From Ulvibacterium sp965228935 (GTDB lineage: Bacteria; Bacteroidota; Bacteroidia; Flavobacteriales; Flavobacteriaceae): a stretch of 64,000 bases of DNA. This document shows, piece after piece, positions 51,815-59,710 of the stretch. Below the pieces are notes generated by a model. It made no database searches. It was given only the letters and a program-made list of their open reading frames with translations, and had not been told where the DNA came from. Both the position numbers and the translations under genes were made by a program. Position 1 is the stretch's first letter, and the number at the start of each line of letters is the position of its first letter. Where the stretch lies: contig NZ_OZ245846.1 of the NCBI RefSeq assembly GCF_965228935.1, positions 992,001 to 1,056,000 of the forward strand, written 5' to 3'.

Positions 51815-53053
51815 TCAATCCGATTTCCGGATTACGAAAAGTCCTGAATTCGTATCACTAACAATGATTTTTCCACTTTCAAAATACGGGTAAACGCTCC
51901 ATACTCCCTCAAACCCTGGAGTGTCATTTTGGGGATAGGTATCAAAAAAGCCCTCCTCAACTACATTGCTATTTGCTATGTCCGAAATATCAAGGACACG
52001 GATTCCGGCCGTGTAATTGGCCAGGAAGAATTGATTTCCCTTTACATATCCATTGTGGTCTGTAGCACTGGTCGGTCCCAAATACGTATGATGCAATACG
52101 GGTTGATCCAAATCCGTGAAATCAAAAATTAGTGTTCGGGACTGGAAACCAAAACTTATTTCGTCCGTTTCGTCTCCAAGTATAAAGTAGCTCTGGTTCT
52201 CAGTGAACCATCCTTGATGGGTATAACCGATATTACTGTACTGTATGGTTGCTATTTCCGAAGGATTTGCCTTATCAGTAACATCGGCAATCACTATTCT
52301 GTTTTCATTGGAACCAACGTAGATTTCCCTACCCCTATAATCCACGTCCGGTCCGTTATAGGTGACCACCTGCGCATCATGTGAATATCCATTGGCACCA
52401 TAACCGCCAGCCGAAACCGGACTTTTAGGGTCTTGGACATCCACAAAGTGGGCCCCGCCGTTAAAAGCATCGTCCCGAGCCGTACCCACGGGATAGGCAA
52501 ATCCGGTATCCTCATTAATCACTACATTATGTGCATTGCCGAACCCAGTGTATATCGCATCCTCATCGAAGGTCTGCGGTGGATCGGCTACGTTTCGCAA
52601 TCTGGTAAGATCAAAGACCTGCATACCATGGCCATTGGCTTCGGAAACAATAAATGCATGGTCATTAAAAACCTTTACATCACGCCAAATACTGGCTACC
52701 GTTGCAGTTGGCAATTTTCCCAAATACACTAAATTCTCGGTATCGGAAATATCTACAAAGGCCGTTCCGTTATCCAACCCCATTAAGGCATACTCCTTGC
52801 CGGTGGAACCGTCCGTCCATCCCCAAATATCATTTCCAGAACTTGCTCCAAAATCCGACAACGAAATTCGCCCCAATAAATCATACCCATCACACGCAAA
52901 AGATCCAGCGGTACCATTCTCACAAGGGGTAAAACCAACCGCATCATCCATATTGTCCTGCGGTGCTTGATTATCCGAATTGTTATTGTCATCGCCGTTG
53001 GAACAAGCGGAAAAAAAGAGAACACAAAATAAAAGTGTGAAGAACCGATTCAT
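51815..53053 (-). CDS. Choice-of-anchor B family lipoprotein with LVIVD-type repeats
   Basis: The product has 412 residues, with lipobox FFSACSNGDD and an Asn/Asp-rich linker, then a propeller of LVIVD-type repeats. Motifs include GTAFVDISDTENLVYLGKLP, WRDVKVFNDHAFIVSEANG and GIRVLDISDI. The pattern GFTPCENGTAGSFACDGYDL at the start fits choice-of-anchor B proteins, which are exported. A one-mismatch -7 box TATCTTTA on the minus strand (53083-53090) may drive this gene and the next. Confidence 0.85.
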   Translation of the reverse strand: MNRFFTLLFCVLFFSACSNGDDNNNSDNQAPQDNMDDAVGFTPCENGTAGSFACDGYDLLGRISLSDFGASSGNDIWGWTDGSTGKEYALMGLDNGTAFVDISDTENLVYLGKLPTATVASIWRDVKVFNDHAFIVSEANGHGMQVFDLTRLRNVADPPQTFDEDAIYTGFGNAHNVVINEDTGFAYPVGTARDDAFNGGAHFVDVQDPKSPVSAGGYGANGYSHDAQVVTYNGPDVDYRGREIYVGSNENRIVIADVTDKANPSEIATIQYSNIGYTHQGWFTENQSYFILGDETDEISFGFQSRTLIFDFTDLDQPVLHHTYLGPTSATDHNGYVKGNQFFLANYTAGIRVLDISDIANSNVVEEGFFDTYPQNDTPGFEGVWSVYPYFESGKIIVSDTNSGLFVIRKSD

Positions 53054-53106
53054 AGCCTAATTCAAGTTCTTTTCCAATAAAGATACTATTTATATTATAT
53101 CCTCCT

Positions 53107-53114
53107 TATTTTTG
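53107..53114 (+). promoter_or_regulatory. -7 element directly upstream of thiL
   Basis: TATTTTTG is an exact TAnnTTTG match that ends only 4 bp before the thiL ATG, so the transcript would begin at or very near the start codon (leaderless). Confidence 0.5.
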
Positions 53115-53118
53115 CGGA

Positions 53119-54165
53119 ATGCTGGAAAACAAGAATCAGGAACGCACCTCCTTGGAGCAATTGGGAGAATTTGGATTAATAGATCATTTGACAAAGGACT
53201 TCCCCATTAATCTAAAATCGACCATAAAAGGTATTGGCGATGATGCCGCCGTGCTCAATTTTGAGGATACAAGAACAGTAGTCACCAATGATTTGTTGAT
53301 CGAAGGGGTTCATTTTGACCTCAGCTATATGCCCTTAAAACATCTGGGATACAAATCAGTAGTAGTAAACCTGTCCGATGTCTATGCCATGAATGCCAAG
53401 GCCTCTCAAATTTTGGTATCCATTGCGGTCTCTAACAGATTTCCCTTGGAAGCGCTCGAAGAATTTTACGAAGGCATTGCCCTGGCCTGTAACTTTTATA
53501 ATGTGGATTTGGCTGGTGGGGATACCACTTCCTCCACAAAGGGCATGCTTATTAGTGTAACCGCAATCGGAGAGGCAAAGGAAGGGAACATTGTATACCG
53601 CAACGGGGCGAAACCGAACGACTTACTTGTCGTTACCGGAGATTTGGGCGGAGCATATATGGGCCTACAAGTACTTGAGCGGGAAAAGGAAGTCTTTAAG
53701 GTAAACCCCAATAGCCAACCCGATCTGGAACCTTATTCCTATATCGTGGAACGTCAACTGAAACCCGAGGCTCGAAAGGATATGATCGAGCTTTTGGAGA
53801 ACCTGCAGGTTATGCCAACGGCAATGATAGACATTAGTGATGGCCTATCCTCGGAAATACTACATCTCTGTAAACAGAGCCAAGTGGGGTGTAAGCTGTT
53901 CGAGAATAAGATTCCTTTGGATCCTACCGTCATATCTGCTTGTGAGGAGTTTAAAATGGATAGTACCTTAGTGGCGCTCAGTGGCGGTGAGGATTACGAA
54001 TTGCTCTTTACTATTGACCAAAAAGACTTTGACAAAATCAAAGGCAATCCAAATTTGACCATCATTGGGCATATGACGGATGAATCGCTAGGTGCCCACT
54101 TAATTACACGGGGCGAAAACCAAATTCCATTAACCGCTCAAGGATGGAATTCTTTTTCCGGATAA
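53119..54165 (+). CDS. thiL: Thiamine-monophosphate kinase
   Basis: The 348-residue enzyme phosphorylates thiamine monophosphate to the active diphosphate. The ATP/Mg region reads GIGDDAAVL, followed by VTNDLLIEGVHFDL, VNLSDVYAMNAKASQIL and the late DISDGLSSEILHLC. It is a member of the PurM/SelD-like ThiL family. It is the only thiamine gene seen here. Confidence 0.95.
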   Translation: MLENKNQERTSLEQLGEFGLIDHLTKDFPINLKSTIKGIGDDAAVLNFEDTRTVVTNDLLIEGVHFDLSYMPLKHLGYKSVVVNLSDVYAMNAKASQILVSIAVSNRFPLEALEEFYEGIALACNFYNVDLAGGDTTSSTKGMLISVTAIGEAKEGNIVYRNGAKPNDLLVVTGDLGGAYMGLQVLEREKEVFKVNPNSQPDLEPYSYIVERQLKPEARKDMIELLENLQVMPTAMIDISDGLSSEILHLCKQSQVGCKLFENKIPLDPTVISACEEFKMDSTLVALSGGEDYELLFTIDQKDFDKIKGNPNLTIIGHMTDESLGAHLITRGENQIPLTAQGWNSFSG

Positions 54166-54221
54166 TAATCCCCGGCCTATCTTAAAATGTGTTAGTTTGT
54201 AGTTCGGAATAATACATTTTT

Positions 54222-55349
54222 ATGGAAATTATCCTGAACGCAGGCTTGGGTATTGGCACCCTAATGTTTCTGCTTCTGCTGTTTAAAAGGGACAAAAAAC
54301 AAGAGGACTACTTTTTTCTGTGTTGGATAGTGGTTACGCTAGGCCAAATCGCCTTTTATGGAGTTACCATTTACCGTTTTGAACTCCAGAGTGTTTGGGC
54401 CATCGCCTCCTTTGGATTACCGTTATTGGGCGCACCTCTACTATTTCTCTATATTCTGGCATTGACAGGGCGTTCCGTAACATGGAAAATTCTTTTGGCA
54501 CATCTTGGTGTTTATCCCATATATATCCTGTTGCTGTTTTTGGTACAAGAGCACGATGGAATTGTCCTTATTGCTTCCAATGGCGTTTTCCGACTTCCAC
54601 AAAATCCGCCGGTTTGGATGCAGTATTATGCCGTGCCCTTAGCCCTATCCGGACTTTTCTATTGTATTTGGGATTTGATGTTGCTAAGGAAACATAACGA
54701 GAATATCGTGGAATTTTTCTCGTTCCAGGAAAAGGTCAACCTTAAGTGGGTGAACTATATTGTCTACTCCTATTTTTTACTTTTTTTGGTGGCTTCCTTC
54801 CTGATTTTTGGAGCCATTCATTTTCAACTTTTGCCTATCGAAAGTGCCTTTGCCCTTGTTGGGATAACACTGTGTCTCATGCTAATCGCTTTTGTATTTT
54901 ATGGATTTCGACAGACTGCGGTTTTTTCCAATATGCATGCTGTCCGTACAATGGATTCAAAAATGGCTCCCTCGGAAAAGGCTTCCTACTCCAAATCGGG
55001 ACTCACACCGGCAAAAATCGAAATCTTGGCAAATCAACTGAGCACGTATATGGAGCAAGAAAAACCTTTCTTGAACGAAGACCTCAACTTGACCCTCCTT
55101 GCAGAACAAAGTCAGATTTCGCCTCCCCATCTTTCACAGGTCATCAATCAATATTTTCAGAAAAACTTTTATGATTTCATCAATCAATATCGCGTAGAAG
55201 AGGCAAAGAAGAGATTGCTATCGACAGGTTACCGGCATCTGTCCATTTTGGGAATTGCATTTGACTGTGGCTTTAAATCAAAATCTTCCTTTAATCGCTA
55301 CTTTAAAAAATATACCGGAACGGCACCTTCGGAATTCAGGAAAAAATAG
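54222..55349 (+). CDS. Membrane-integral AraC-family regulator
   Basis: This 375-residue protein has about seven hydrophobic segments in residues 5-230 and a C-terminal AraC helix-turn-helix (about 270-375: NLTLLAEQSQISPPHLSQVINQYF, then LGIAFDCGFKSKSSFNRYFKKYTG). Such proteins are thought to sense signals at the membrane and bind DNA directly. The target is unknown; the downstream gene is a candidate only by position. Confidence 0.87.
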   Translation: MEIILNAGLGIGTLMFLLLLFKRDKKQEDYFFLCWIVVTLGQIAFYGVTIYRFELQSVWAIASFGLPLLGAPLLFLYILALTGRSVTWKILLAHLGVYPIYILLLFLVQEHDGIVLIASNGVFRLPQNPPVWMQYYAVPLALSGLFYCIWDLMLLRKHNENIVEFFSFQEKVNLKWVNYIVYSYFLLFLVASFLIFGAIHFQLLPIESAFALVGITLCLMLIAFVFYGFRQTAVFSNMHAVRTMDSKMAPSEKASYSKSGLTPAKIEILANQLSTYMEQEKPFLNEDLNLTLLAEQSQISPPHLSQVINQYFQKNFYDFINQYRVEEAKKRLLSTGYRHLSILGIAFDCGFKSKSSFNRYFKKYTGTAPSEFRKK

Positions 55350-55424
55350 TGCAATAGGTTTCAGCCCATGGGTTGGGTCGTGTAATCCATGATCCATTTC
55401 CACATTTGTGAAAACTTTAGGGTC

Positions 55425-56084
55425 ATGGGCGATTATACTTTTTTACATCAGCTTAATATTGTAGTTCATATCATCACCGGAACTACTGCCCTGTTGATGG
55501 GATTGGTAGCATTACTATCCAAAAAAGGCGGGAGAGTGCACAAAAGAAGTGGACTCGTTTTCCTTGTTTTAATTACCCTAGTGATTGCAACGGCCTTAAT
55601 GGGAGTTTTTGCATTTGGGGCCAACGAGTTTTTGATAGCGTTGACCATGTTGAGCGGGTATCAGGCATTTTCCGGGTATCGTGTTTTGAAATCAAAATCG
55701 AACAAGCCAAAACCATTGGATATCCTGGTCGCCTTTTTAACGTTAAGTTCAGGACTCTACTTCCTGTACTACCTTGATGCTATTGGGATGATTTGGTCTC
55801 CCGTAATTATTTACAGTACGGTAGGCGCATTGTTCATTATGATAGCCTATGATTTTCTTCGTTATCTGATCAAAGCGGAACGCTACAGGAACATCTGGCT
55901 TTACGAACATATCTATAAAATGATCGCGGCATTTACCGCACTGCTGGCCGCCTTTATAGGTACCGTTTTACCGCAATATCATCCTTATAGTCAGTTTTTA
56001 CCTTCCATTTTTGGAACTTTGCTCGCCATCGGGTCTATCCTATACTTCCGTCGAAAAAGAACTCTAACAAAAAACCGGCCCTAG
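55425..56084 (+). CDS. Polytopic membrane protein, DUF2306-like
   Basis: The protein has 219 residues and seven hydrophobic segments. Its start (LHQLNIVVHIITGTTALLMG) and the KKGGRVHKRSGLVFL segment resemble DUF2306-type membrane proteins with membrane His residues. The open frame extends upstream to 55389; ATG 55425 is preferred. Its stop lies inside the hairpin of a terminator. Confidence 0.72.
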   Translation: MGDYTFLHQLNIVVHIITGTTALLMGLVALLSKKGGRVHKRSGLVFLVLITLVIATALMGVFAFGANEFLIALTMLSGYQAFSGYRVLKSKSNKPKPLDILVAFLTLSSGLYFLYYLDAIGMIWSPVIIYSTVGALFIMIAYDFLRYLIKAERYRNIWLYEHIYKMIAAFTALLAAFIGTVLPQYHPYSQFLPSIFGTLLAIGSILYFRRKRTLTKNRP

Positions 56085-56093
56085 GGCCGGTTT
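56072..56093 (+). terminator. Terminator overlapping the stop of the DUF2306-like gene
   Basis: AAACCGGCCC pairs with GGGCCGGTTT (10 bp) and is followed by TTTAATTTAATTTC. The stop codon (56082-56084) is within the loop and stem. Confidence 0.75.
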
Positions 56094-56121
56094 AATTTAA
56101 TTTCAAAAAAATTCCCGAAAA

Positions 56122-56259
56122 TCAAGGGCAATCCCTACTAAACTGTTGTGGGGCAAACGACAGTGGAGAATAAGGGTGCTTACTCAATTTCCAGGAATAA
56201 CTCATAATTCCGCCTGCCCCTAGGGCACGGAATCTTCTTGCCAAAGCATAGTTAAGCTA
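56122..56259 (-). pseudogene. C-terminal remnant of an unidentified gene
   Basis: Read on the minus strand, the segment after the zinc-ribbon gene is open for about 44 codons and looks strongly protein-like, with ALARRFRALGAGGIMSYSW and then KLSKHPYSPLSFAPQQF, ending in TGA (56122-56124). It has no start in its own frame apart from an internal ATG or TTG, and an in-frame stop lies at 56257-56259. It is most likely the tail of a decayed gene; the parent is not recognised. Confidence 0.45.
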
Positions 56260-56470
56260 CCTGCTGTGCAGCTCTATGTCTTTTTTGATAAATACCTTCC
56301 AAGGTCTTGTTAATATCCTGTAATTCCGGGGTCAGAGTGGAAAGATTTCCACTGACATCCGTCGTGACCTCCTTACCACAATGGATACATTTATATTCCT
56401 TAATGTGATGGGTAACTTTCTTGGAGACGGCATAATGGTGGCCAAAAAGGTTGCAAAAAAACTTTTTCAT
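56252..56470 (-). CDS. Small zinc-ribbon protein, DUF1660-like
   Basis: This 72-residue protein begins MKKFFCNLFGHHYAVSKK and has a CxxC pair in YKCIHCGKEV plus the upstream Cys and His residues, consistent with a zinc ribbon like the DUF1660 proteins. The longer frame from 56512 adds 14 residues; ATG 56470 gives the family-like start. Function unknown. The decayed remnant directly follows it on the same strand. Confidence 0.65.
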   Translation of the reverse strand: MKKFFCNLFGHHYAVSKKVTHHIKEYKCIHCGKEVTTDVSGNLSTLTPELQDINKTLEGIYQKRHRAAQQVA

Positions 56471-56697
56471 ACTTGTAGGTTTATCAAGCCGTGTTAAATG
56501 ATTGGGAGTCAAATGAACACGAAATTCTGGATTTGGGTTAACTGCTTACAATGTCCGTTGAGCATTATATAGCATACAACGCCTTAGCGCTGTTTTTTAT
56601 TGGGTATGACGGGCATTTCTTTTCAAAAATTCGACAAAGTGCAACTTTTCAGAAAATCCAGAACATGGCTGAAAGGTACACAGCTTAGGACAAAGCG

Positions 56698-56705
56698 TAA
56701 TTTTG
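56698..56705 (+). promoter_or_regulatory. -7 element of brnQ
   Basis: TAATTTTG is an exact TAnnTTTG match. It contains the first possible TTG start (56703) of the frame, so that start can be excluded in favour of the GTG at 56739. Confidence 0.55.
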
Positions 56706-56738
56706 GGTTACCTTTCCAATTTCAAAAAAATCGATAAA

Positions 56739-58019
56739 GTGAAGGTATCCAAAGAAACTTTTATAACTGCATTTGCATTGTTCTCTCTTTTCTTTGGTGC
56801 AGGCAATCTCATCCTTCCACCTTTTTTGGGCTTTCGATCTGGAGAACTTTGGTGGGTGGTGATCCTTGGGTTTTGTCTTTCCGCGGTTATGATTCCTATT
56901 TTGGGCATCTTGGCCCATGCCCGATTGCAGGGTACTCTTTTCGATTTGGGAAAAAAGGTTTCCCCGACCTTTAGTTGGGTCTATTCCTTTATGATCTATG
57001 CCATATCCATTGCCTTACCCTCTCCCAGAACGGCAGCCGTTACCCATGAAATGGCCATTGCCCCCGTATTCCAAACTTCCTCAATTTTAACCAGTTTTAT
57101 CTATTTTCTAATGGTCTTCATTTTTGTTATAAACCGTTCCAAAATCCTAAATGTAATCGGAAAGTGGTTAACGCCTTCCATTATCCTTATTCTTTTAGTG
57201 GTTATCGGTTCGACCCTCTTTTCGTTTGAATTCCATTTTGGGACTATCGCGTTTAACAGTCCCTTTACAGATGGTGTCTTGGAGGGTTACCAAACCTTCG
57301 ATGCCATTGGGGCGGTTGTTGTGGGCGGAGTAATCATCGTTTCCATAAACCTTAAGATGGACGATGCCCCATACAACGAAAAGAAAACCCTAATCGCCAA
57401 TGCCGGATGGCTGGCCGGATTGGGATTGTTCCTAATTTATGCCGGACTTATCCTGACCGGAGCCTTAATGCATTCCGAATTTGATGAAGCCATTAGCCGT
57501 ACGGCATTACTGAGCGGTATCGGCAAGTATGCCTTGGGAAGTACGGCCAATCTGTTTCTCAGCATTTTGGTGGGTTTGGCCTGTTTTACCACAGCCGTTG
57601 GTATCATTACGGGAACAGCCGATTTTGTAAAATATCGTTTCAACAACTCGCAAATGGCCTATACCCTAACAGCATTGATCGGATGCATCCTTGGAGTGGC
57701 CATAGGGCAATTCAATGTGGGGTATATCATTGCCGTAGCCTTACCGGCCCTAATGTTCATTTACCCGATTACCATAGTTTTGATTCTATTAAATGTCGTG
57801 CCCGAAAAGTTTGCTTCGACCCGAGTTTTTAAATGGGTGGTGTTTACCACCGTGCTTTTTAGCATTCCCGATTTTTTGGGAAGTATTGGTTATAGGGATT
57901 CGATTCTCCGGATTTCAGAATGGATCCCGTTAGGCCAATTAAGTATGGGATGGGTATTGCCTGCTTTGGCCATCTTCATCCTTATCAATATAAAGATTGG
58001 GCTTCGCCAACCTTCCTAG
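56739..58019 (+). CDS. brnQ: Branched-chain amino acid carrier BrnQ
   Basis: This 426-residue carrier has about twelve transmembrane segments and belongs to the LIVCS (BrnQ) family, which takes up Leu, Ile and Val with Na+ or H+. The signature is ITAFALFSLFFGAGNLILPPFLG at the N-terminus. No ATG fits the N-terminus: candidates are TTG 56703, inside the -7 box, and GTG 56739, chosen because it lies about 33 bp after the -7 box. The true N-terminus is uncertain by about 12 residues. Confidence 0.92.
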   Translation: MKVSKETFITAFALFSLFFGAGNLILPPFLGFRSGELWWVVILGFCLSAVMIPILGILAHARLQGTLFDLGKKVSPTFSWVYSFMIYAISIALPSPRTAAVTHEMAIAPVFQTSSILTSFIYFLMVFIFVINRSKILNVIGKWLTPSIILILLVVIGSTLFSFEFHFGTIAFNSPFTDGVLEGYQTFDAIGAVVVGGVIIVSINLKMDDAPYNEKKTLIANAGWLAGLGLFLIYAGLILTGALMHSEFDEAISRTALLSGIGKYALGSTANLFLSILVGLACFTTAVGIITGTADFVKYRFNNSQMAYTLTALIGCILGVAIGQFNVGYIIAVALPALMFIYPITIVLILLNVVPEKFASTRVFKWVVFTTVLFSIPDFLGSIGYRDSILRISEWIPLGQLSMGWVLPALAIFILINIKIGLRQPS

Positions 58020-58094
58020 TCTTGTTTTGTTTATCGGACTTGACTAACTCTGATAAAACCAGTCCATTATTCTTTTCGGGGAGTAGGACATTGT

Positions 58095-59387
58095 TTATGT
58101 GTGCATCAAATCCTCTATTTCTTCCAATTCGATAGGAATATCCCGCATCAGATTAAAGGGTTCCCCATTTTCTTGAATCACCACATTGTCCTCCAAGCGT
58201 ACCCCCATTTTTTCCTCGGGAATATAGATGCCCGGTTCAACGGTGAATACCATATTCGCCTTCATAGGGGTCTTGAGCTCTCCATAATCGTGGGTGTCCA
58301 ATCCAATGTGGTGGCTGGTGCCATGCATAAAATATTTTTTGTAGGCCGGCCAGTTTTTATCTTCATTCTGTACATCGGCCTTGTCCAAAAGGTTTAGACC
58401 CAAAAGCTCGGAAGTCATCACCTTACCTACTTCCTTGTGATACTCGGCCCAAATTGTTCCGGGAACCAACATTTGGGTAGCCTCTTTTTTTACGCGCAAT
58501 ACAGCTTCGTATACTGCTTTTTGACGTTCGTTAAATCTGCCATTTACCGGAATCGTTCGCGTAAGGTCACTGGAGTAATTGGCATACTCCGCAGCAACAT
58601 CCATTAAAATCAGTTCACCATCCTTACATTGTTGGTTGTTCTCTATATAGTGAAGCACATTGGCATTGTTTCCCGAGGCGATAATAGGGGTATAGGCAAA
58701 CCCTTTTGAGCGATTTCGTATAAATTCATGGAGCAGTTCCGCTTCGATTTCATATTCCCATACATCCGGTTTTACAAATTCCAATACACGCCGAAAGCCC
58801 TTTTCGGTAATATTGCACGCCTTTTGCATAAGGTCTATTTCCTCGGGTTCCTTTAGGCCACGAACCTGTTGTAATATGGGATTACTTTTGGCCACTTGAT
58901 GCGCCGGGAATTTTCGTTTACATTCCTGAATAAATCGATCCTCGCGTGTTTGGGTCTCTACCGCTTGCCGATAGTGTTCGTTGGTATTTAAATAAATAAT
59001 GTCGGCCTCGGTCATCAGGTCAAAAAACACCTTGTCAAAATCGGACAACCAATAAATGGTTTCGATTCCGGAGATTTCCGCAGCCTTTTCCTTGGTCAAT
59101 TTAGCCCCTTCCCAAACGGCAATATGGGCATTGGTCTCCCTCACGAACAGGATCTCGCGATGCTTTTTGTCCAAAGCCTCAGGAAACAGTACCAGAATCG
59201 TTTCCTCCTGATCCGCCCCGCTTAGATAGAAAATATCGCGATGTTGTTGAAAGGGCATTGTGCTGTCCGCGCTAATGGGATAGATATCATTGGAATTGAA
59301 TACCGCAATACTTTTTGGCAGCATTCGGGCCATGAATTTTTTGCGGTTCTTTACAAAAAGGGTGTTGGGAATTTGGTCGTATTTCAT
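58095..59387 (-). CDS. pepP: Xaa-Pro aminopeptidase (M24 family)
   Basis: The 430-residue metallopeptidase releases N-terminal residues preceding proline. The N-terminal creatinase-like domain is followed by the M24 fold with its five metal ligands: Asp in LILMDVAAEY and SSDLTRTIP, His in HGTSHHIGLDTHD, and Glu in FTVEPGIYI and VRLEDNVVI. A longer frame begins at 59459 but runs into the terminator at 59452-59482, so ATG 59387 is the start. Confidence 0.94.
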   Translation of the reverse strand: MKYDQIPNTLFVKNRKKFMARMLPKSIAVFNSNDIYPISADSTMPFQQHRDIFYLSGADQEETILVLFPEALDKKHREILFVRETNAHIAVWEGAKLTKEKAAEISGIETIYWLSDFDKVFFDLMTEADIIYLNTNEHYRQAVETQTREDRFIQECKRKFPAHQVAKSNPILQQVRGLKEPEEIDLMQKACNITEKGFRRVLEFVKPDVWEYEIEAELLHEFIRNRSKGFAYTPIIASGNNANVLHYIENNQQCKDGELILMDVAAEYANYSSDLTRTIPVNGRFNERQKAVYEAVLRVKKEATQMLVPGTIWAEYHKEVGKVMTSELLGLNLLDKADVQNEDKNWPAYKKYFMHGTSHHIGLDTHDYGELKTPMKANMVFTVEPGIYIPEEKMGVRLEDNVVIQENGEPFNLMRDIPIELEEIEDLMHT

Positions 59388-59405
59388 TTTAGCACATGCT
59401 TTGAT

Positions 59406-59413
59406 CAAAAATA
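59406..59413 (-). promoter_or_regulatory. -7 element of pepP
   Basis: On the minus strand this reads TATTTTTG, an exact -7 match, ending 18 bp before the pepP ATG and downstream of the orphan terminator. Confidence 0.55.
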
Positions 59414-59451
59414 AAGGATTTCCCTTAAAGATCTGGGTTGGAGAAAAAAGA

Positions 59452-59482
59452 GACCCCAAAGACTTTGAAAGTCTTTGGGGTC
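59452..59482 (-). terminator. Orphan minus-strand terminator upstream of pepP
   Basis: A perfect 14-bp stem, GACCCCAAAGACTT pairing with AAGTCTTTGGGGTC around a 3-nt loop, is followed on the minus strand by TCTTTTTTCTC. There is no T run on the plus strand. No gene lies upstream of it on the minus strand within this gap, so it ends either an unannotated small RNA or a leader. Confidence 0.75.
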
Positions 59483-59710
59483 AGAGTTTACGTTGGTTAT
59501 GTTATCGTTGTTATTTTCCTATCGGTTTTTTAACAGCCCAATAAATTAACAAAAATTTAAGTTAATGCGCAACAAAACGCCCTCTTATTTGACATCTTGA
59601 TATTTACAAAAGCTCTTTTAAGGTTGAGAACTTAACCGAACCTGGATAAATACCATTTCTGGTGAAGTTTCCTTAACTTTCCCAAAGTGATTTTTTAAAT
59701 ACCGGATTTC

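Larger units (their letters stand above)
59388..59710. other. 323-bp divergent intergenic region upstream of pepP and the BNR gene
   Basis: No protein gene is supported. It holds the pepP -7 box (minus strand, 59406-59413) and an orphan minus-strand terminator (59452-59482). AT-rich sequence with ACAAAAATTTAAG near 59550-59562 could be a promoter feeding that terminator. I found no exact -7 box for the gene at 59711. Confidence 0.5.

Noticed and set aside
56530..56610. Possible integron attC-like or mobile-element end (GTTG ... CAAC around an AT-rich core, with a T run after GCGCTG)
   Set aside because: The pairing is weak, there is no integrase or partner repeat in the window, and the T run is not preceded by a stable stem.
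59388..59459. A longer N-terminus for pepP starting at 59459
   Set aside because: The extension overlaps the orphan terminator and its T tract, and the -7 box at 59406-59413 lies downstream of it.
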